From assembly GCA_031292525.1 (NCBI GenBank), contig JARLGY010000044.1, positions 80,964 through 144,963 of the forward strand: DNA of 64,000 nt. The letters run 5' to 3'. This stretch comes from Flavipsychrobacter sp. GTDB taxonomy: Bacteria; Bacteroidota; Bacteroidia; Chitinophagales; Chitinophagaceae. Under the pieces are notes generated by a model that saw nothing but the letters and a program-made list of their open reading frames with translations, was not told the DNA's origin and did no database searches. Made by a program: the position numbers and the translations under genes. Position 1 is the first letter of the stretch; each line of letters starts with the position of its first letter. This document shows, one piece after another, positions 18,430-28,500 of the stretch.

Positions 18430-19761
18430 ATGAAAAATTCAATTTATATCTTGCTTTTTTTAGTTTCCTTTATTGGCATTTCTTCTTGTTCATCTTTGGG
18501 CAATAAAAGCAATGACGATAAAATACCAGCTTTGCTAGAAAGGAAAGGTGATCTGGGTCCTAAGGACGAAGCAGAAAGCATAAGGATGGTATACAATAAG
18601 GCCGATAGCGCTTTAAAAGTGAATCCTGATGATATGAAGCAATACCTGGCTCTGGCTAGTGTGTTTATAACAGAAGGTCGCATAACAGGTAATGGTAATT
18701 ACTATAGCAATGCCGCAGACAAAATGCTGGATAAGGTAATTAATAGTGGTGCTAACCCTGACCAGAAATTTCAGGCCTATAGCCTGAAATCTGCTGTTTT
18801 GCTAAATATGCACCAGTTTAAAGATGCACTGCAGGTAGCACAGCAGGGCGTAGCAATTGATAGCTTTAACTCTGGTATATTCGGCGCTCTTGTTGATGCA
18901 AACGTAGAACTGGGTAATTATACCGAAGCTGTGAAAGATTGCGATAAAATGCTGGGTATTCGGCCCGATCTGCGTTCATATTCACGGGCATCTTACTTGC
19001 GCCAAATATATGGCGACAATGCAGGTGCAGTTGCTGCTATGAACATGGCTGTAGAAGCAGGTGTGCCTGGTGCTGAAAATACAGAATGGTCTCGAGTGAC
19101 GCTTGGCGACCTGTACCTGAACATGGGTAATCTGGATAGTGCAAGTATTGTCTATCGTACAGCGCTAGTGTACAGGCCTAATTATCCCTTTGCTGAAATG
19201 GGAATGGCAAGAGTAGAAAAGGCGAGGAACAATTATGCAGCTGCTATTGAGCATACTAAAAATGCCATAAAAATAATTAGTGAAGTGGCCTTTGTAAGTT
19301 ACCTGGGTGACCTATATGAATTGCAAGGCAATGCGGCTAAAGCAAAAGAAGTGCATGATGATGTGGTGAACCTGCTACTGGATGGAGAAAAAGAACAGCC
19401 TGCTGATGCACCTATAAAACACAATATAAGTCGCGAGATGGCCATGGCCTACCTCGCAGATCATAACCTGGACAAGGCTTTACAATATGCGCAGACAGAT
19501 ATAAATATGCGCCCTGAAAATATTGATGCCAACAATCTTTTGGCCTGGATATACTACCTGAAAGGTGATTATGCCAATGCAAAAATGCATGCAGACAAAA
19601 TGTTGCAGACCAATACTAAAAACGCCAATACACTTTTTGAGGCTGGTGTTATTTACGAGAGCGCAGGCGACCCAACTAAAGGTAAGCTGCTGATACAGCA
19701 AGCAAAAAATATTAGCCCATACATAGACCAGAAAATAGTTGGCCAGTCTAAGTTGTTGTAA
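18430..19761 (+). CDS. TPR-repeat lipoprotein
   Basis: A 443-residue protein. Starting at ATG 18430 gives a clean lipoprotein signal, MKNSIYILLFLVSFIGISSC, with the lipidated Cys at residue 20; the longer in-frame start at 18367 would bury it. The rest is helical with repeated tetratricopeptide-like units (for example NYTEAVKDCDKMLGIRPD, NYAAAIEHTKNAIK, LDKALQYAQTDINMRPEN and DYANAKMHADKMLQTN). It is probably a scaffold anchored in the envelope. Its stop overlaps the start of the HupE-like gene by one base, and this pair follows the DUF4331 genes, which suggests one functional unit. Confidence 0.85.
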   Translation: MKNSIYILLFLVSFIGISSCSSLGNKSNDDKIPALLERKGDLGPKDEAESIRMVYNKADSALKVNPDDMKQYLALASVFITEGRITGNGNYYSNAADKMLDKVINSGANPDQKFQAYSLKSAVLLNMHQFKDALQVAQQGVAIDSFNSGIFGALVDANVELGNYTEAVKDCDKMLGIRPDLRSYSRASYLRQIYGDNAGAVAAMNMAVEAGVPGAENTEWSRVTLGDLYLNMGNLDSASIVYRTALVYRPNYPFAEMGMARVEKARNNYAAAIEHTKNAIKIISEVAFVSYLGDLYELQGNAAKAKEVHDDVVNLLLDGEKEQPADAPIKHNISREMAMAYLADHNLDKALQYAQTDINMRPENIDANNLLAWIYYLKGDYANAKMHADKMLQTNTKNANTLFEAGVIYESAGDPTKGKLLIQQAKNISPYIDQKIVGQSKLL

Positions 19762-20429
19762 TGAAAAAGTACGCCGCGATTTTAATTTTTCTGTTGATGT
19801 GTGTGCTGCAAACTCATGGGCACACTATCAATTACCAGCTGGATAGGGATAGTAATGGTTCGGTATTTTTAAAATACCTGCTGTTGGGTTACGAGCACAT
19901 TATACCTCTTGGTTTCGATCATATCCTATTTATACTTTGTGTTTTCTTTCTCAATACCAGTATAAAGAAGATAGTACTGCAGGCATCCATGTTCACCATA
20001 GCGCATTCCATCACCCTTGGCTTGGCTATGTATGGTATTATAAAGCCACCAAGCAACCTTGTGGAACCGCTTATAGCATTGTCAATAGTATTTCTTGCGC
20101 TTGAGAATGTGTATTCCAGCAAAGTAAAGCCATGGCGAATGGTTATGATCTTCATATTCGGTATGGTACACGGTATGGGCTTTGCCGGGGCGCTGTCTCA
20201 ATTGGGAATGCCTCAGTATGCCTTCGCAACGGCGCTCATCAGTTTTAATGTGGGCGTGGAACTGGGCCAGCTCAGCATCATCCTATTCATGTATTTTGTA
20301 GTGGCCAGGACTTTTTCGGGTAAGTCCTGGTATCGTAACCGTATTGTTATTCCGGCCTCTCTTATTATAGCGCTTATAGCAAGTTACTGGACCATAGAGC
20401 GTATTTTCTTCACTGCGCAGGGAGCATAA
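19761..20429 (+). CDS. HupE/UreJ family membrane protein
   Basis: A 222-residue protein with an N-terminal signal-like segment and about six membrane helices. Conserved stretches include LGYEHIIPLGFDHILFI, FTIAHSITLGLAMYG and FGMVHGMGFAGALSQLG; these His-containing helices are typical of HupE/UreJ proteins, some of which transport nickel or cobalt. In this short form no substrate has been established, and no urease or hydrogenase genes are nearby, so a metal-transport role here is only a possibility. Translation is probably coupled to the TPR lipoprotein. Confidence 0.85.
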   Translation: MKKYAAILIFLLMCVLQTHGHTINYQLDRDSNGSVFLKYLLLGYEHIIPLGFDHILFILCVFFLNTSIKKIVLQASMFTIAHSITLGLAMYGIIKPPSNLVEPLIALSIVFLALENVYSSKVKPWRMVMIFIFGMVHGMGFAGALSQLGMPQYAFATALISFNVGVELGQLSIILFMYFVVARTFSGKSWYRNRIVIPASLIIALIASYWTIERIFFTAQGA

Positions 20430-20546
20430 ATATTGTAGATTTAACGCGACTATTGTACCATGTTTTATTAAAAAAAATACTGTTGGCTTTTATGGCTACC
20501 TTCACAGACATTGATATTCAGTCGATGTGGGTAAAAAGAATACAAA

Positions 20547-20750
20547 ATGGATGTCAGGGAACTGAAAGAACAGATAGACGGGATACGCAATGCTATGTCT
20601 CGTGAACAGAATGGTGTAAACACCAATAAAAAAGCAAACTTGCAGGTTTGGGAAAACCGTATAGCAGATATTGAGGATGAAATAGTAGTGAAGCAAAAAG
20701 AAGAGGACAAACAAGCCGCGCAGATTGCTGCTGCTGTGGTTACAGAATAA
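20547..20750 (+). CDS. Small hydrophilic coiled-coil protein of unknown function
   Basis: This 67-residue, highly charged, helix-prone protein (MDVRELKEQIDGIRNAM at the start, ending AAAVVTE) has no signal peptide or membrane segment. I do not recognise the family. It stands alone on the plus strand between the HupE-like gene and a small membrane protein, with upstream spacing that leaves room for its own promoter. The amphipathic pattern over the whole length supports a real product, but the evidence is composition and position only. Confidence 0.55.
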   Translation: MDVRELKEQIDGIRNAMSREQNGVNTNKKANLQVWENRIADIEDEIVVKQKEEDKQAAQIAAAVVTE

Positions 20751-20816
20751 ATACTTTAGGTCTTGCGCCTGTTGCGGCACGTTCTTTTTATAACATAAAT
20801 TAAATGAAATTTATTT

Positions 20817-21032
20817 ATGGAAAAGCGCGTAATTGGTGTAGTACTAACTTTACTTGGAGTATTGGGACTAATAATAGCTGGTGTTAACTTTGTTTCTCAT
20901 GGCGCTGGCGAAGGTAGTGGCATGAGGGCGTTAGCCGTATATGGCATCATAGGACTATTATTCTTTTTCTCAGGAATTGGTCTTATCCGCAGTACTCGCG
21001 ATATTGCAAAAAATAATGAGCATGTAAGCTAA
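20817..21032 (+). CDS. Small two-helix membrane protein of unknown function
   Basis: A 71-residue protein with two predicted membrane helices (about residues 5-27 and 38-58) joined by a Gly-rich turn (SHGAGEGSGM), and a charged tail. Proteins of this size and layout are common in Bacteroidota, but I cannot name a function. An intrinsic terminator hairpin overlaps the end of the gene. Confidence 0.65.
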   Translation: MEKRVIGVVLTLLGVLGLIIAGVNFVSHGAGEGSGMRALAVYGIIGLLFFFSGIGLIRSTRDIAKNNEHVS

Positions 21033-21051
21033 TTACATGCTCATTATTTTT
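21015..21051 (+). terminator. Intrinsic terminator, possibly shared by convergent genes
   Basis: A 13-bp perfect stem (AATGAGCATGTAA and its complement at 21033-21045) followed by TTTTTT (after one A). It overlaps the last codons of the small membrane protein gene and lies between it and the converging signal peptidase gene, so it may work in both directions. Confidence 0.85.
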
Positions 21052-21068
21052 TAATGATCCCGCACGTT

Positions 21069-22259
21069 TCATTCCAGCGAATGTATAGTATGAAGGAGGC
21101 GTTTCCAACGCATGTCTGCAATTGGGCCGCCGTCTCCGTAGCTCAGCCAGATAAACCACGCTTTACCTACAATATGATCTTCGGGCACAAAGCCCCAATA
21201 ACGGGAATCAAGCGAATTGTGACGATTGTCTCCCATCATCCAGTAGTAGTCCATTTTGAAAGTGTAAGCTGTAGCCGGCTTTCCGTTGATGATAAATTTA
21301 CCATTTTGTTCTTCTAGGATATTACCCTCATAGTTGGCAATAATACGCCGGTACAAGGCTATATTGCCGGGTGTTAAAGTAACTGTAGTACCTGCTTTTG
21401 GTATTGTTATAGGGCCGTAGTTATCTCTATTCCATTTAAAATTGCTGGTGTCTAAAGGGAATACCCATTCTCCAGCTTCCTTTGGGGCTGTACCTGCAGG
21501 TTCTTCCTCGTACACGTCAACTGATGTAACATTAGACGCTTTCTGTAAGGCTGCTACCTGGTCGTTTGCAAGGTTGTAAATATATACGCTGTTATTTAGC
21601 GTTGCAACTAACTCTGCTTCGTCATCCACAGCTGGCGGTCTTCCGTTTGTCCTTACCACGTAGTTCAGTTTTGAATGAGGATACAACGTATTGAGTTTGC
21701 CATTTACATACACTATAGCATTCTTCACTTCAACAATGTCACCCGGTATGCCTACACACCTTTTTATCAGATTCTCTTTCTTGTCAACCGGGCGCGTAAC
21801 AATATGGTATTTGCTTAGTATGGCATCCCTGCCATATAGGCGGCACAGCTGGTAATAATCCATGTCAGGCTTTTCTATAATTGCGGTATCACCTGAAGGG
21901 CCATTAAAGACTACAATGTCATTGCGCTCTACATGTCCAAAACCCGGTAGGCGATGGTATTTCAATTCAACTGCATCAGTATATGATTTTCCACCGGTCA
22001 AGGGAATTGTGTTATGTATTAGAGGCAATGCAAGAGGTGTATTGGGTATGCGCGGGCCATAAGCCATTTTGTTTACAAACAGGTAGTCATTGATAAGCAG
22101 GGTACCTTCCATCGAACCACTAGGTATGGTGTATGCCTCGCACGAAAAGGTGCGGATAAGGGTTGCTGTAAATAAGGCAAATACTCCGGCGTCCAGCCAT
22201 TCACGCCAGGCGGGCTTTTTTGCCTTGTCTGATGTGCGCTTCTTACGTTTAAATAACAT
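21069..22259 (-). CDS. lepB: Signal peptidase I
   Basis: This 396-residue membrane-anchored serine protease removes signal peptides on the outer face of the inner membrane. One N-terminal transmembrane helix (about 22-38) is followed by IPSGSMEGTL with nucleophile Ser49, the catalytic Lys166 in NLIKRCVGIPGD, and GDNRHNSLDSRYWGFVP near the C-terminus. A long insertion of more than 100 residues separates the Lys box from the GDN box; similar insertions are common in Bacteroidota signal peptidases. It is transcribed alone and convergent to the small membrane protein gene. Confidence 0.95.
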   Translation of the reverse strand: MLFKRKKRTSDKAKKPAWREWLDAGVFALFTATLIRTFSCEAYTIPSGSMEGTLLINDYLFVNKMAYGPRIPNTPLALPLIHNTIPLTGGKSYTDAVELKYHRLPGFGHVERNDIVVFNGPSGDTAIIEKPDMDYYQLCRLYGRDAILSKYHIVTRPVDKKENLIKRCVGIPGDIVEVKNAIVYVNGKLNTLYPHSKLNYVVRTNGRPPAVDDEAELVATLNNSVYIYNLANDQVAALQKASNVTSVDVYEEEPAGTAPKEAGEWVFPLDTSNFKWNRDNYGPITIPKAGTTVTLTPGNIALYRRIIANYEGNILEEQNGKFIINGKPATAYTFKMDYYWMMGDNRHNSLDSRYWGFVPEDHIVGKAWFIWLSYGDGGPIADMRWKRLLHTIHSLE

Positions 22260-22371
22260 AGCAGGAAATTTAGTATGGCAATAGGAACGTTGGTTATATT
22301 GTATTTATTGTATTAGTAATGTTGCAATGCAAGCTTCTCAAGATAGATTTTAGAAAATAATTAAGAGATAA

Positions 22372-22403
22372 TTTGAAATAATGAACACTGTTCAGTAAAT
22401 TTG
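22372..22403 (+). promoter_or_regulatory. tetR promoter with embedded operator
   Basis: TTTG at 22372-22375 and TAAATTTG at 22396-22403, 20 bp apart, match the Bacteroidota promoter (TTTG, about 20 bp, TAnnTTTG). Between them lies TGAACACTGTTCA (22382-22394), a perfect inverted repeat with one central base. A bound repressor here would block sigma factor access, so this fits autorepression by the TetR protein encoded 17 bp downstream. Confidence 0.75.
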
Positions 22404-22419
22404 CATTGTAATTGTGATT

Positions 22420-23031
22420 ATGGGTATTACAGAAAGGAAAGAAAGGGAAAAGCAGGAAATGCGCGACAAGATCATTGACGCCGCTATTTCTATGTTTTTA
22501 GAGGAAGGATATGAAAAAACATCCATTCGTAATATAGCAGAAAAAATAGAGTACAGCCCTGCAACTATCTATCTGTATTATAAAGACAAAGACGAATTGT
22601 TGTACGATGTACAAAAGCAGGCCTTTGGCAAGCTGGATGATGTATTCAGGGAAAAGATAACAGCTGCAGATCCATTTGAGCGCCTGGAGCAAATATGTCG
22701 CACCTATGTATGGTTCGGTATAAACAATCCTGAGCTGTACGATCTCATGTTCATCATAAAGGCCCCTATGAATGCCATAGATGATAATGAATGGCACAAT
22801 GGTGATCAGGCTCTGAATGCACTGATAGGCTGTGTGACAGAGTGTCTGAGTAAACAAGAGATCAGATTTTCAGACCCACGTGTTGCGGCTTTGTCCATAT
22901 GGTCAATGGGGCACGGTCTTATATCATTAAACATACGTTGCCGTATAAAAGAGGAACTTATCGGTAATATAGACAAAGAAGAAATGATCAACAAGTGTAT
23001 AAATGAATATGTACAACTAATTAAAAAATAA
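22420..23031 (+). CDS. TetR/AcrR family transcriptional regulator
   Basis: A 203-residue repressor-type protein with an N-terminal helix-turn-helix (SIRNIAEKIEYSPATIYLYY, residues 35-54) and a helical ligand-binding C-terminal domain. I chose ATG 22420 over a GTG two codons earlier. Its own promoter contains TGAACACTGTTCA, and the downstream efflux operon is preceded by TAAACAGTGTTCA, a 12/13 match to the same palindrome. It probably represses both itself and the tripartite pump until a toxic ligand binds. Confidence 0.9.
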   Translation: MGITERKEREKQEMRDKIIDAAISMFLEEGYEKTSIRNIAEKIEYSPATIYLYYKDKDELLYDVQKQAFGKLDDVFREKITAADPFERLEQICRTYVWFGINNPELYDLMFIIKAPMNAIDDNEWHNGDQALNALIGCVTECLSKQEIRFSDPRVAALSIWSMGHGLISLNIRCRIKEELIGNIDKEEMINKCINEYVQLIKK

Positions 23032-23039
23032 TAGCCAAT

Positions 23040-23077
23040 AGCTCAGTATCTAATTTAGGATACTGAGCTATTTTTTT
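23040..23077 (+). terminator. Intrinsic terminator between tetR and the efflux operon
   Basis: An 11-bp perfect stem, AGCTCAGTATC and GATACTGAGCT, followed by seven T residues. It separates the regulator transcript from the pump operon. Confidence 0.9.
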
Positions 23078-23087
23078 GCCTCATTAA

Positions 23088-23100
23088 TAAACAGTGTTCA
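23088..23100 (+). promoter_or_regulatory. Second TetR operator, before the efflux operon
   Basis: TAAACAGTGTTCA differs at one position from the complement of the operator in the tetR promoter. It ends two bases before the ATG of the outer-membrane efflux gene. I do not see a convincing -7 element beside it, so the transcription start is unclear. Confidence 0.65.
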
Positions 23101-23102
23101 TT

Positions 23103-24479
23103 ATGTCAACAACAATAAACAAAAAAATTACGTTCATTTACATTGCGTTGTTTTTATGTGGCTCGCTTTTATCAAAAGCCCAGTCCAGCACGCTTGATGC
23201 ATATATCCAGGAAGCATTTAGCAATAACAACGGATTAAAACAGCAACAGTTACAGTGGCAGAAATCGCTTTTTGCACTTAAAGAAGCTCGTTCCCTATTC
23301 TACCCTAATGTAAGTGTGTTGGGCAGTTATAACAAAGCTGACGGTGGCCGTACCATAGATCTGCCCATAGGTGATCTGTTTAATCCGGTATATAGCACCT
23401 TGAATCAAATCACGGCCAGCAATTCTTTTCCCACATTAAAGAATGAATCTATCCTGTTGAATCCGGATAATTTTTACGATGCGAAGTTTAGAACTGTATT
23501 GCCACTTGTAGATGCAGAGATCTATTACAATAAAAAAATCAAGAACGTAATGATCAGTCAGCAACAGGCTGCGGTAAACGTATATAAGCGGGAACTGGTG
23601 AAAGAGGTGAAATATGCATACTACCAATACTACCAGGCAAGTAAGGCTATTGATATTTATAATAACTCGCTGCAGTTGGTAAATGAAAATATAAGGGTTA
23701 ATGAAAGCCTGCTACGCAATGGTGTAAGGAACAGCACTGCACTTACAAGAGCAGAAACTGAAAAACAAAAGATAAACGCATCGATAACAGAGTCTGAAAA
23801 TAATCAGAAAAATGCGCAGGCATACTTCAACTTCTTACTGAATAAGCCACTTACCGAGGCTGTGGTTATAGATACAGAGGCAGTAGCGCAGCTACCCAAT
23901 GTTGTGGAAGATAATGCTTTGGATGTAACACAGCGGGAAGAGCTATTGCAGCTTAAAGATGCTACTGCTATCTATGCACTGAATACCCAATTAAAAAGAG
24001 CCTACTTGGTGCCGAAGCTCAATACTTTTTTAGACTTGGGTACGCAGGGCTTCAACTGGCAATACGATAATAAAACACAATACTATTTCTGGGGAGTAAA
24101 TCTGCAATGGGATCTGTTTGCTGCGGGGCGTAACAATTACAAAATAAAACAAGCCACCATAGATCAGGCTGTTTCAAGCATAGCATATGATGATGCCGAA
24201 AAAAGTTTCATGCTGCAACTTACCCAGGCGCTGAATAACTATAACTCAGCCCTGGCAAATTATAAAAGCGCAGAAGAGCAGTTGCAACTGGCTACCAAAT
24301 ATTATAGTGATCAGCTGAAAGTATATAAAGAAGGGCAGCTGCTTTATATAGAGCTGATAGATGCACTCAACCAATTAACAAGTGCTAAGCTGCAGGAAAG
24401 CATTACACTGGCAAATGTGCATATAGCCGCCGCTGCAATAGAACGTAACAAGGCTACTTATCCCATCAACAACAAATAA
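23103..24479 (+). CDS. TolC-family outer-membrane efflux protein
   Basis: This 458-residue protein has a signal peptide (to about residue 28, SKAQS) and the repeated long helical hairpins of TolC-type channels (ALKEARSLFYPNV in the first half, AYLVPKLNTFLDLGTQGFNW in the second). It forms the trimeric exit duct for the RND pump encoded by the next two genes. I chose ATG 23103 over a GTG inside the operator. It is the first gene of the three-gene pump operon, with 12 bp to the adaptor gene. Confidence 0.92.
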   Translation: MSTTINKKITFIYIALFLCGSLLSKAQSSTLDAYIQEAFSNNNGLKQQQLQWQKSLFALKEARSLFYPNVSVLGSYNKADGGRTIDLPIGDLFNPVYSTLNQITASNSFPTLKNESILLNPDNFYDAKFRTVLPLVDAEIYYNKKIKNVMISQQQAAVNVYKRELVKEVKYAYYQYYQASKAIDIYNNSLQLVNENIRVNESLLRNGVRNSTALTRAETEKQKINASITESENNQKNAQAYFNFLLNKPLTEAVVIDTEAVAQLPNVVEDNALDVTQREELLQLKDATAIYALNTQLKRAYLVPKLNTFLDLGTQGFNWQYDNKTQYYFWGVNLQWDLFAAGRNNYKIKQATIDQAVSSIAYDDAEKSFMLQLTQALNNYNSALANYKSAEEQLQLATKYYSDQLKVYKEGQLLYIELIDALNQLTSAKLQESITLANVHIAAAAIERNKATYPINNK

Positions 24480-24491
24480 AATATAGAAAAC

Positions 24492-25556
24492 ATGAAAAAA
24501 ATTGCATTTATAGTATTAGTTGTGCCTTCCATGGTATTCCTGGCAGCTTGCGGGCATAAAAAAGAAGCTACTGCAAATGTTATCACTACAGACGCCATAC
24601 CTGTAAAAATAATGGCGCTTAATAAGCAGGATGATACAACATCTATTGCGGTTTCAGGACAGTTTACTACCGATGATGAGGTGTACCTGTCGTTTAAAAC
24701 TGGCGGCATTATTAACCACATATACGTAAAGGAGGGGGACGCTGTAAAGAAAGGACAATTGTTAGCTACCCTCAATTTAACCGAGATAAACGCACAGGTG
24801 GATCAGGCTAAACTCGCGTATCAAAAAGCTACACGCGATTACCAGCGCACACAATCGCTGTATAGGGATAGTGTGTACACGCTGGAACAATTGCAAAATT
24901 CAAAAACTACTGTTGATCTTGCCCGTCAGCAGTTAAACACTGCCGAGTTTAATCTTACCTATTCAGAGATAAGAGCTACTGCTAATGGCTTTGTGTTGCA
25001 CAAAATGGTGAGCGAAGGACAATTGGTGAATTCCGGAACACCTGTGTTCCAGACCAATGGTGCAGGAGCTGGTAATTGGATTTTAAAGGTGGGCATTAGC
25101 GATAAAGAATGGGCCGCAATACATGCAAATGATAAAGCGGTTATAAACCTGGAATCTATGCCCGGGAAATCCTGCGAAGGTAAAGTAGTGCGCAAAACAG
25201 AAGGGGTAGATGCAGCTACAGGGTCTTTTGGTGCAGACATACAATTAACTGGCGAGAAGCCTTCTTCTCTTGGTGCAGGTATGTTTGGCAGAGCTACTAT
25301 TTTTAGCAGTAGACAACAGTCTGTTAACGATGGCGAATGGGTTATTCCATACGATGCTTTGCTGGATGGTGATAACAATGCAGGCTATGTATTTATTACT
25401 AACGATAATAAAACCGCTGCTAAAATAAGGGTAACTGTTGCTGGTATAAAGAAAGATAAGGTCATCATCACAGATGGATTGCAAAGTGCTAAAGCGCTTA
25501 TTATTTCAGGCAGCGCTTATTTAACCGAAAACAGTCCCATCAAAATCATTCAATAA
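24492..25556 (+). CDS. RND efflux periplasmic adaptor lipoprotein (HlyD/AcrA family)
   Basis: A 354-residue lipoprotein with lipobox LAAC (Cys at residue 19). It has the half-lipoyl barrel-sandwich motif IYVKEGDAVKKGQLLATLN, a helical hairpin (AQVDQAKLAYQKATRDYQR onward), the second half-lipoyl SEIRATANGFVLHKMVSEGQ, and a beta-barrel domain. It links the inner-membrane transporter to the TolC-like channel and is anchored in the inner membrane by its lipid. Confidence 0.93.
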   Translation: MKKIAFIVLVVPSMVFLAACGHKKEATANVITTDAIPVKIMALNKQDDTTSIAVSGQFTTDDEVYLSFKTGGIINHIYVKEGDAVKKGQLLATLNLTEINAQVDQAKLAYQKATRDYQRTQSLYRDSVYTLEQLQNSKTTVDLARQQLNTAEFNLTYSEIRATANGFVLHKMVSEGQLVNSGTPVFQTNGAGAGNWILKVGISDKEWAAIHANDKAVINLESMPGKSCEGKVVRKTEGVDAATGSFGADIQLTGEKPSSLGAGMFGRATIFSSRQQSVNDGEWVIPYDALLDGDNNAGYVFITNDNKTAAKIRVTVAGIKKDKVIITDGLQSAKALIISGSAYLTENSPIKIIQ

Positions 25557-25574
25557 CAAGCAAAAAAAGCTGCA

Positions 25575-28500
25575 ATGAAAATATCTGAATATGCGGTAAA
25601 AAATTACCAGTTCACACTGGTCATTTTTATCATGGTCATTGTTTTGGGCATCTCTACCATTATGACCATGCCCAGGTCCGAAGACCCCGAAACACATGCG
25701 CCCACTTTTCCAATAATAGTTGTGTACCCCGGTACCAGCCCCAAGGATATGGAAGAGTTGGTGGTGAAACCTTTGGAGAAGGAAATATACAGCCTTGAAA
25801 GCATAAAGCGCATACGTACCAGTATTAGCGATGGTATTGCTGTGATACGGGTGGAGTATAAGTACAACAGTAACGTAGATAATAAGTACCAGGAAATAGT
25901 ACGTGTAGTAAATAGTAAACGCTCAGAGTTGCCATCTGATATATTTAGCATTGAGGTGCAAAAATTTCAACCTTCTGATGTGAATATTATGCAACTGGCC
26001 CTGATATCAGAAAATGCTCCGCGCGATAAAATGAAGTACTACTCAGATAAGTTGCAGGACGAGCTGGAGAAAGTACCATCGCTAAAGAATGTGAAGATAT
26101 TTGGATTGCCAGACCAGCAGGCACGCATAGAGCTGGACCTGAATAAAATGGCGCAAATGCATATACCGTTGAGCGCAGTAATGAGCAGTATACAAAGTGA
26201 AATAGCAGATATACCAGGAGGTAGTGTGGATGCAGGCAATAAGACGTTTAACATAAAGACAAGTGGCAATTACAGATCGGTAGATGAGATAAGCAATACT
26301 ATTGTGTATGCTGCCAACGGTAAGAACATTTTTTTGAAGGATGTAGCCAAGGTGTATAAGGGTTATGAAGAAGAAAAATACATGACCAGGCTTAATGGTT
26401 ACAGGTGTGTGTATATAGTGGCTGCACAAAAGGATGGCGAGAATATTGGTAACGCACAAAAAATATATAAGCCTGTAATAGAAAAATTTAAAAAGACTTT
26501 ACCGCCTGACATGGATCTGGTAATGAGCTTTGACCAGGCTGATAATGTGAATCATAGATTAAGTGGCTTGGGAGAAGATTTTTTGATTGCAATTTTGCTG
26601 GTGGCAATAACCCTTTTACCCCTTGGTTTCAGACCCGCACTGATAGTGATGATCTCTATTCCCCTTTCATTGGCTATCGGCATCACGCTGTTGCATGTGT
26701 TTGGTTACAATCTTAACCAGCTTAGTATTGTAGGGCTTGTTGTAGCGCTAGGGTTGTTGGTAGATGACAGCATAGTTGTAGTGGAAAATATAGAGCGTTG
26801 GATGCTGGATGGCCATACGAAGTATGAGGCTACACTCAAGGCAACAGGGCAAATAGGGCAGGCTGTAGTGGGGTGCACAGCGGCTTTGATCATAGCATTT
26901 ATGCCTCTGTTGTTTTTACCTGAAGGCGCTGGTGATTTTATAAGGGGCTTACCTCTCGCCGTTGTACTCTGTGTAATAGCTAGTATGGCGGTTTCCCTTA
27001 CAATTATACCGTGGCTAAGCAGTATTTTATTGAAGGAGCATACAGGGAATCCTGAAGGCAATATCTTTATGCGCGGCCTTAAGAAAATAATACATGGCAG
27101 CTATGCCCGCCTGTTAGATGTAGCATTGAATGCTCCTGTAAAAACTATTGTGGTAGCAGTTCTCATCTTTGGCGGATCTATTTTTGTATTCAAGCTGGTA
27201 GGTTTCAGTTTATTCCCTGCATCTGAGAAGCCACAGTTTCTGGTCAATATTACAACACCGCCACAATCAAACCTGCCTTATACAAACAGTGTAAGCAAGC
27301 TCATTGAAAAAGAATTGCAAAAGGAACCATTGATCAAATACTTTTCTACCAACGTAGGTAAGGGTAATCCGCGCGTGTACTATAATGAATCGCAGGAAAA
27401 TGAGCGTTCTGATTATGCACAAATATTTGTTCAGTTGGACCCTGTAACAACTCCTGATGAAAAGCTCGCGCTGATAGAGCGGCTGCAAAAGAAATGGACA
27501 CCCTATCCCGGTGCTAAAGTAGAGGTGAAAAACTTTGAACAAGGACCGCCCATTGTTGCACCGGTTGAAATAAGGTTGTTTGGCGATGACTTGGATACCT
27601 TACGGATGCTGGCAGGGCAAATGGAGCAACTGTTGAAAAATACAGAAGGAACTATTTATGTCTCTAACCCGGTAAGTCTTCTAAAGTCCGATATTAAGGT
27701 GGATATTAACAGGGAAAAAGCCCAGTTGCTGGATGTGCCGACTGTAAATATTGACCGCACTGTGCGCCTGGCTATAGCCGGCCTTAACATGGGTAAGTTT
27801 ACAGATGATAATCAAAAAGACTTTGACATAATACTTACCCGTCAGCAGGCAGATCGCCCCAATCTGGATCTTTTAAGTAATCTATTTGTAAACAATAGTA
27901 AGGGACAGGCTATACCCTTAAACCAATTAGCAACTCTAAAGCTTGAGGCTTCTCCTGTAAGCATCAACCACCAGGAGAAGATAAGGGTGGTATCAGTAAA
28001 AGCCAATGTACAAAAAGGCTTTTTGGCAGACAGAGTAATAAAGGATGTGATTGGCAAGATGGATCATGTAAAACTACCTATGGGCTACAGTTATGAAATG
28101 GGCGGAGAGGTGGAATCCAGTAATGACTCATTTGGTGGCTTACTTACTATTATCATCATTACTGTGTTTATGTTTATTGCTGTATTAATACTGGAGTTCA
28201 GGACATTTAAAAGCACACTTATCGTTCTGTCGGTTATCCCATTAGGGATAGTAGGGGCAGGTATGGCGTTATGGGTTACAGGTAATTCATTATCGTTCGT
28301 GGCTATCATTGGCCTTATAGCCCTTGCGGGTATTGAAGTTAAGAACACAATACTCCTGGTCGATTTCACCAACCAGTTAAGAGCACAGGGGAAATCGCTG
28401 GAAGAGGCAATACGTGAGGCGGGAGAGGTTCGTTTCTTGCCCATCATTCTTACTTCACTCACGGCTATCGGAGGATTGATGCCTATAGCAGTTTCAACTA

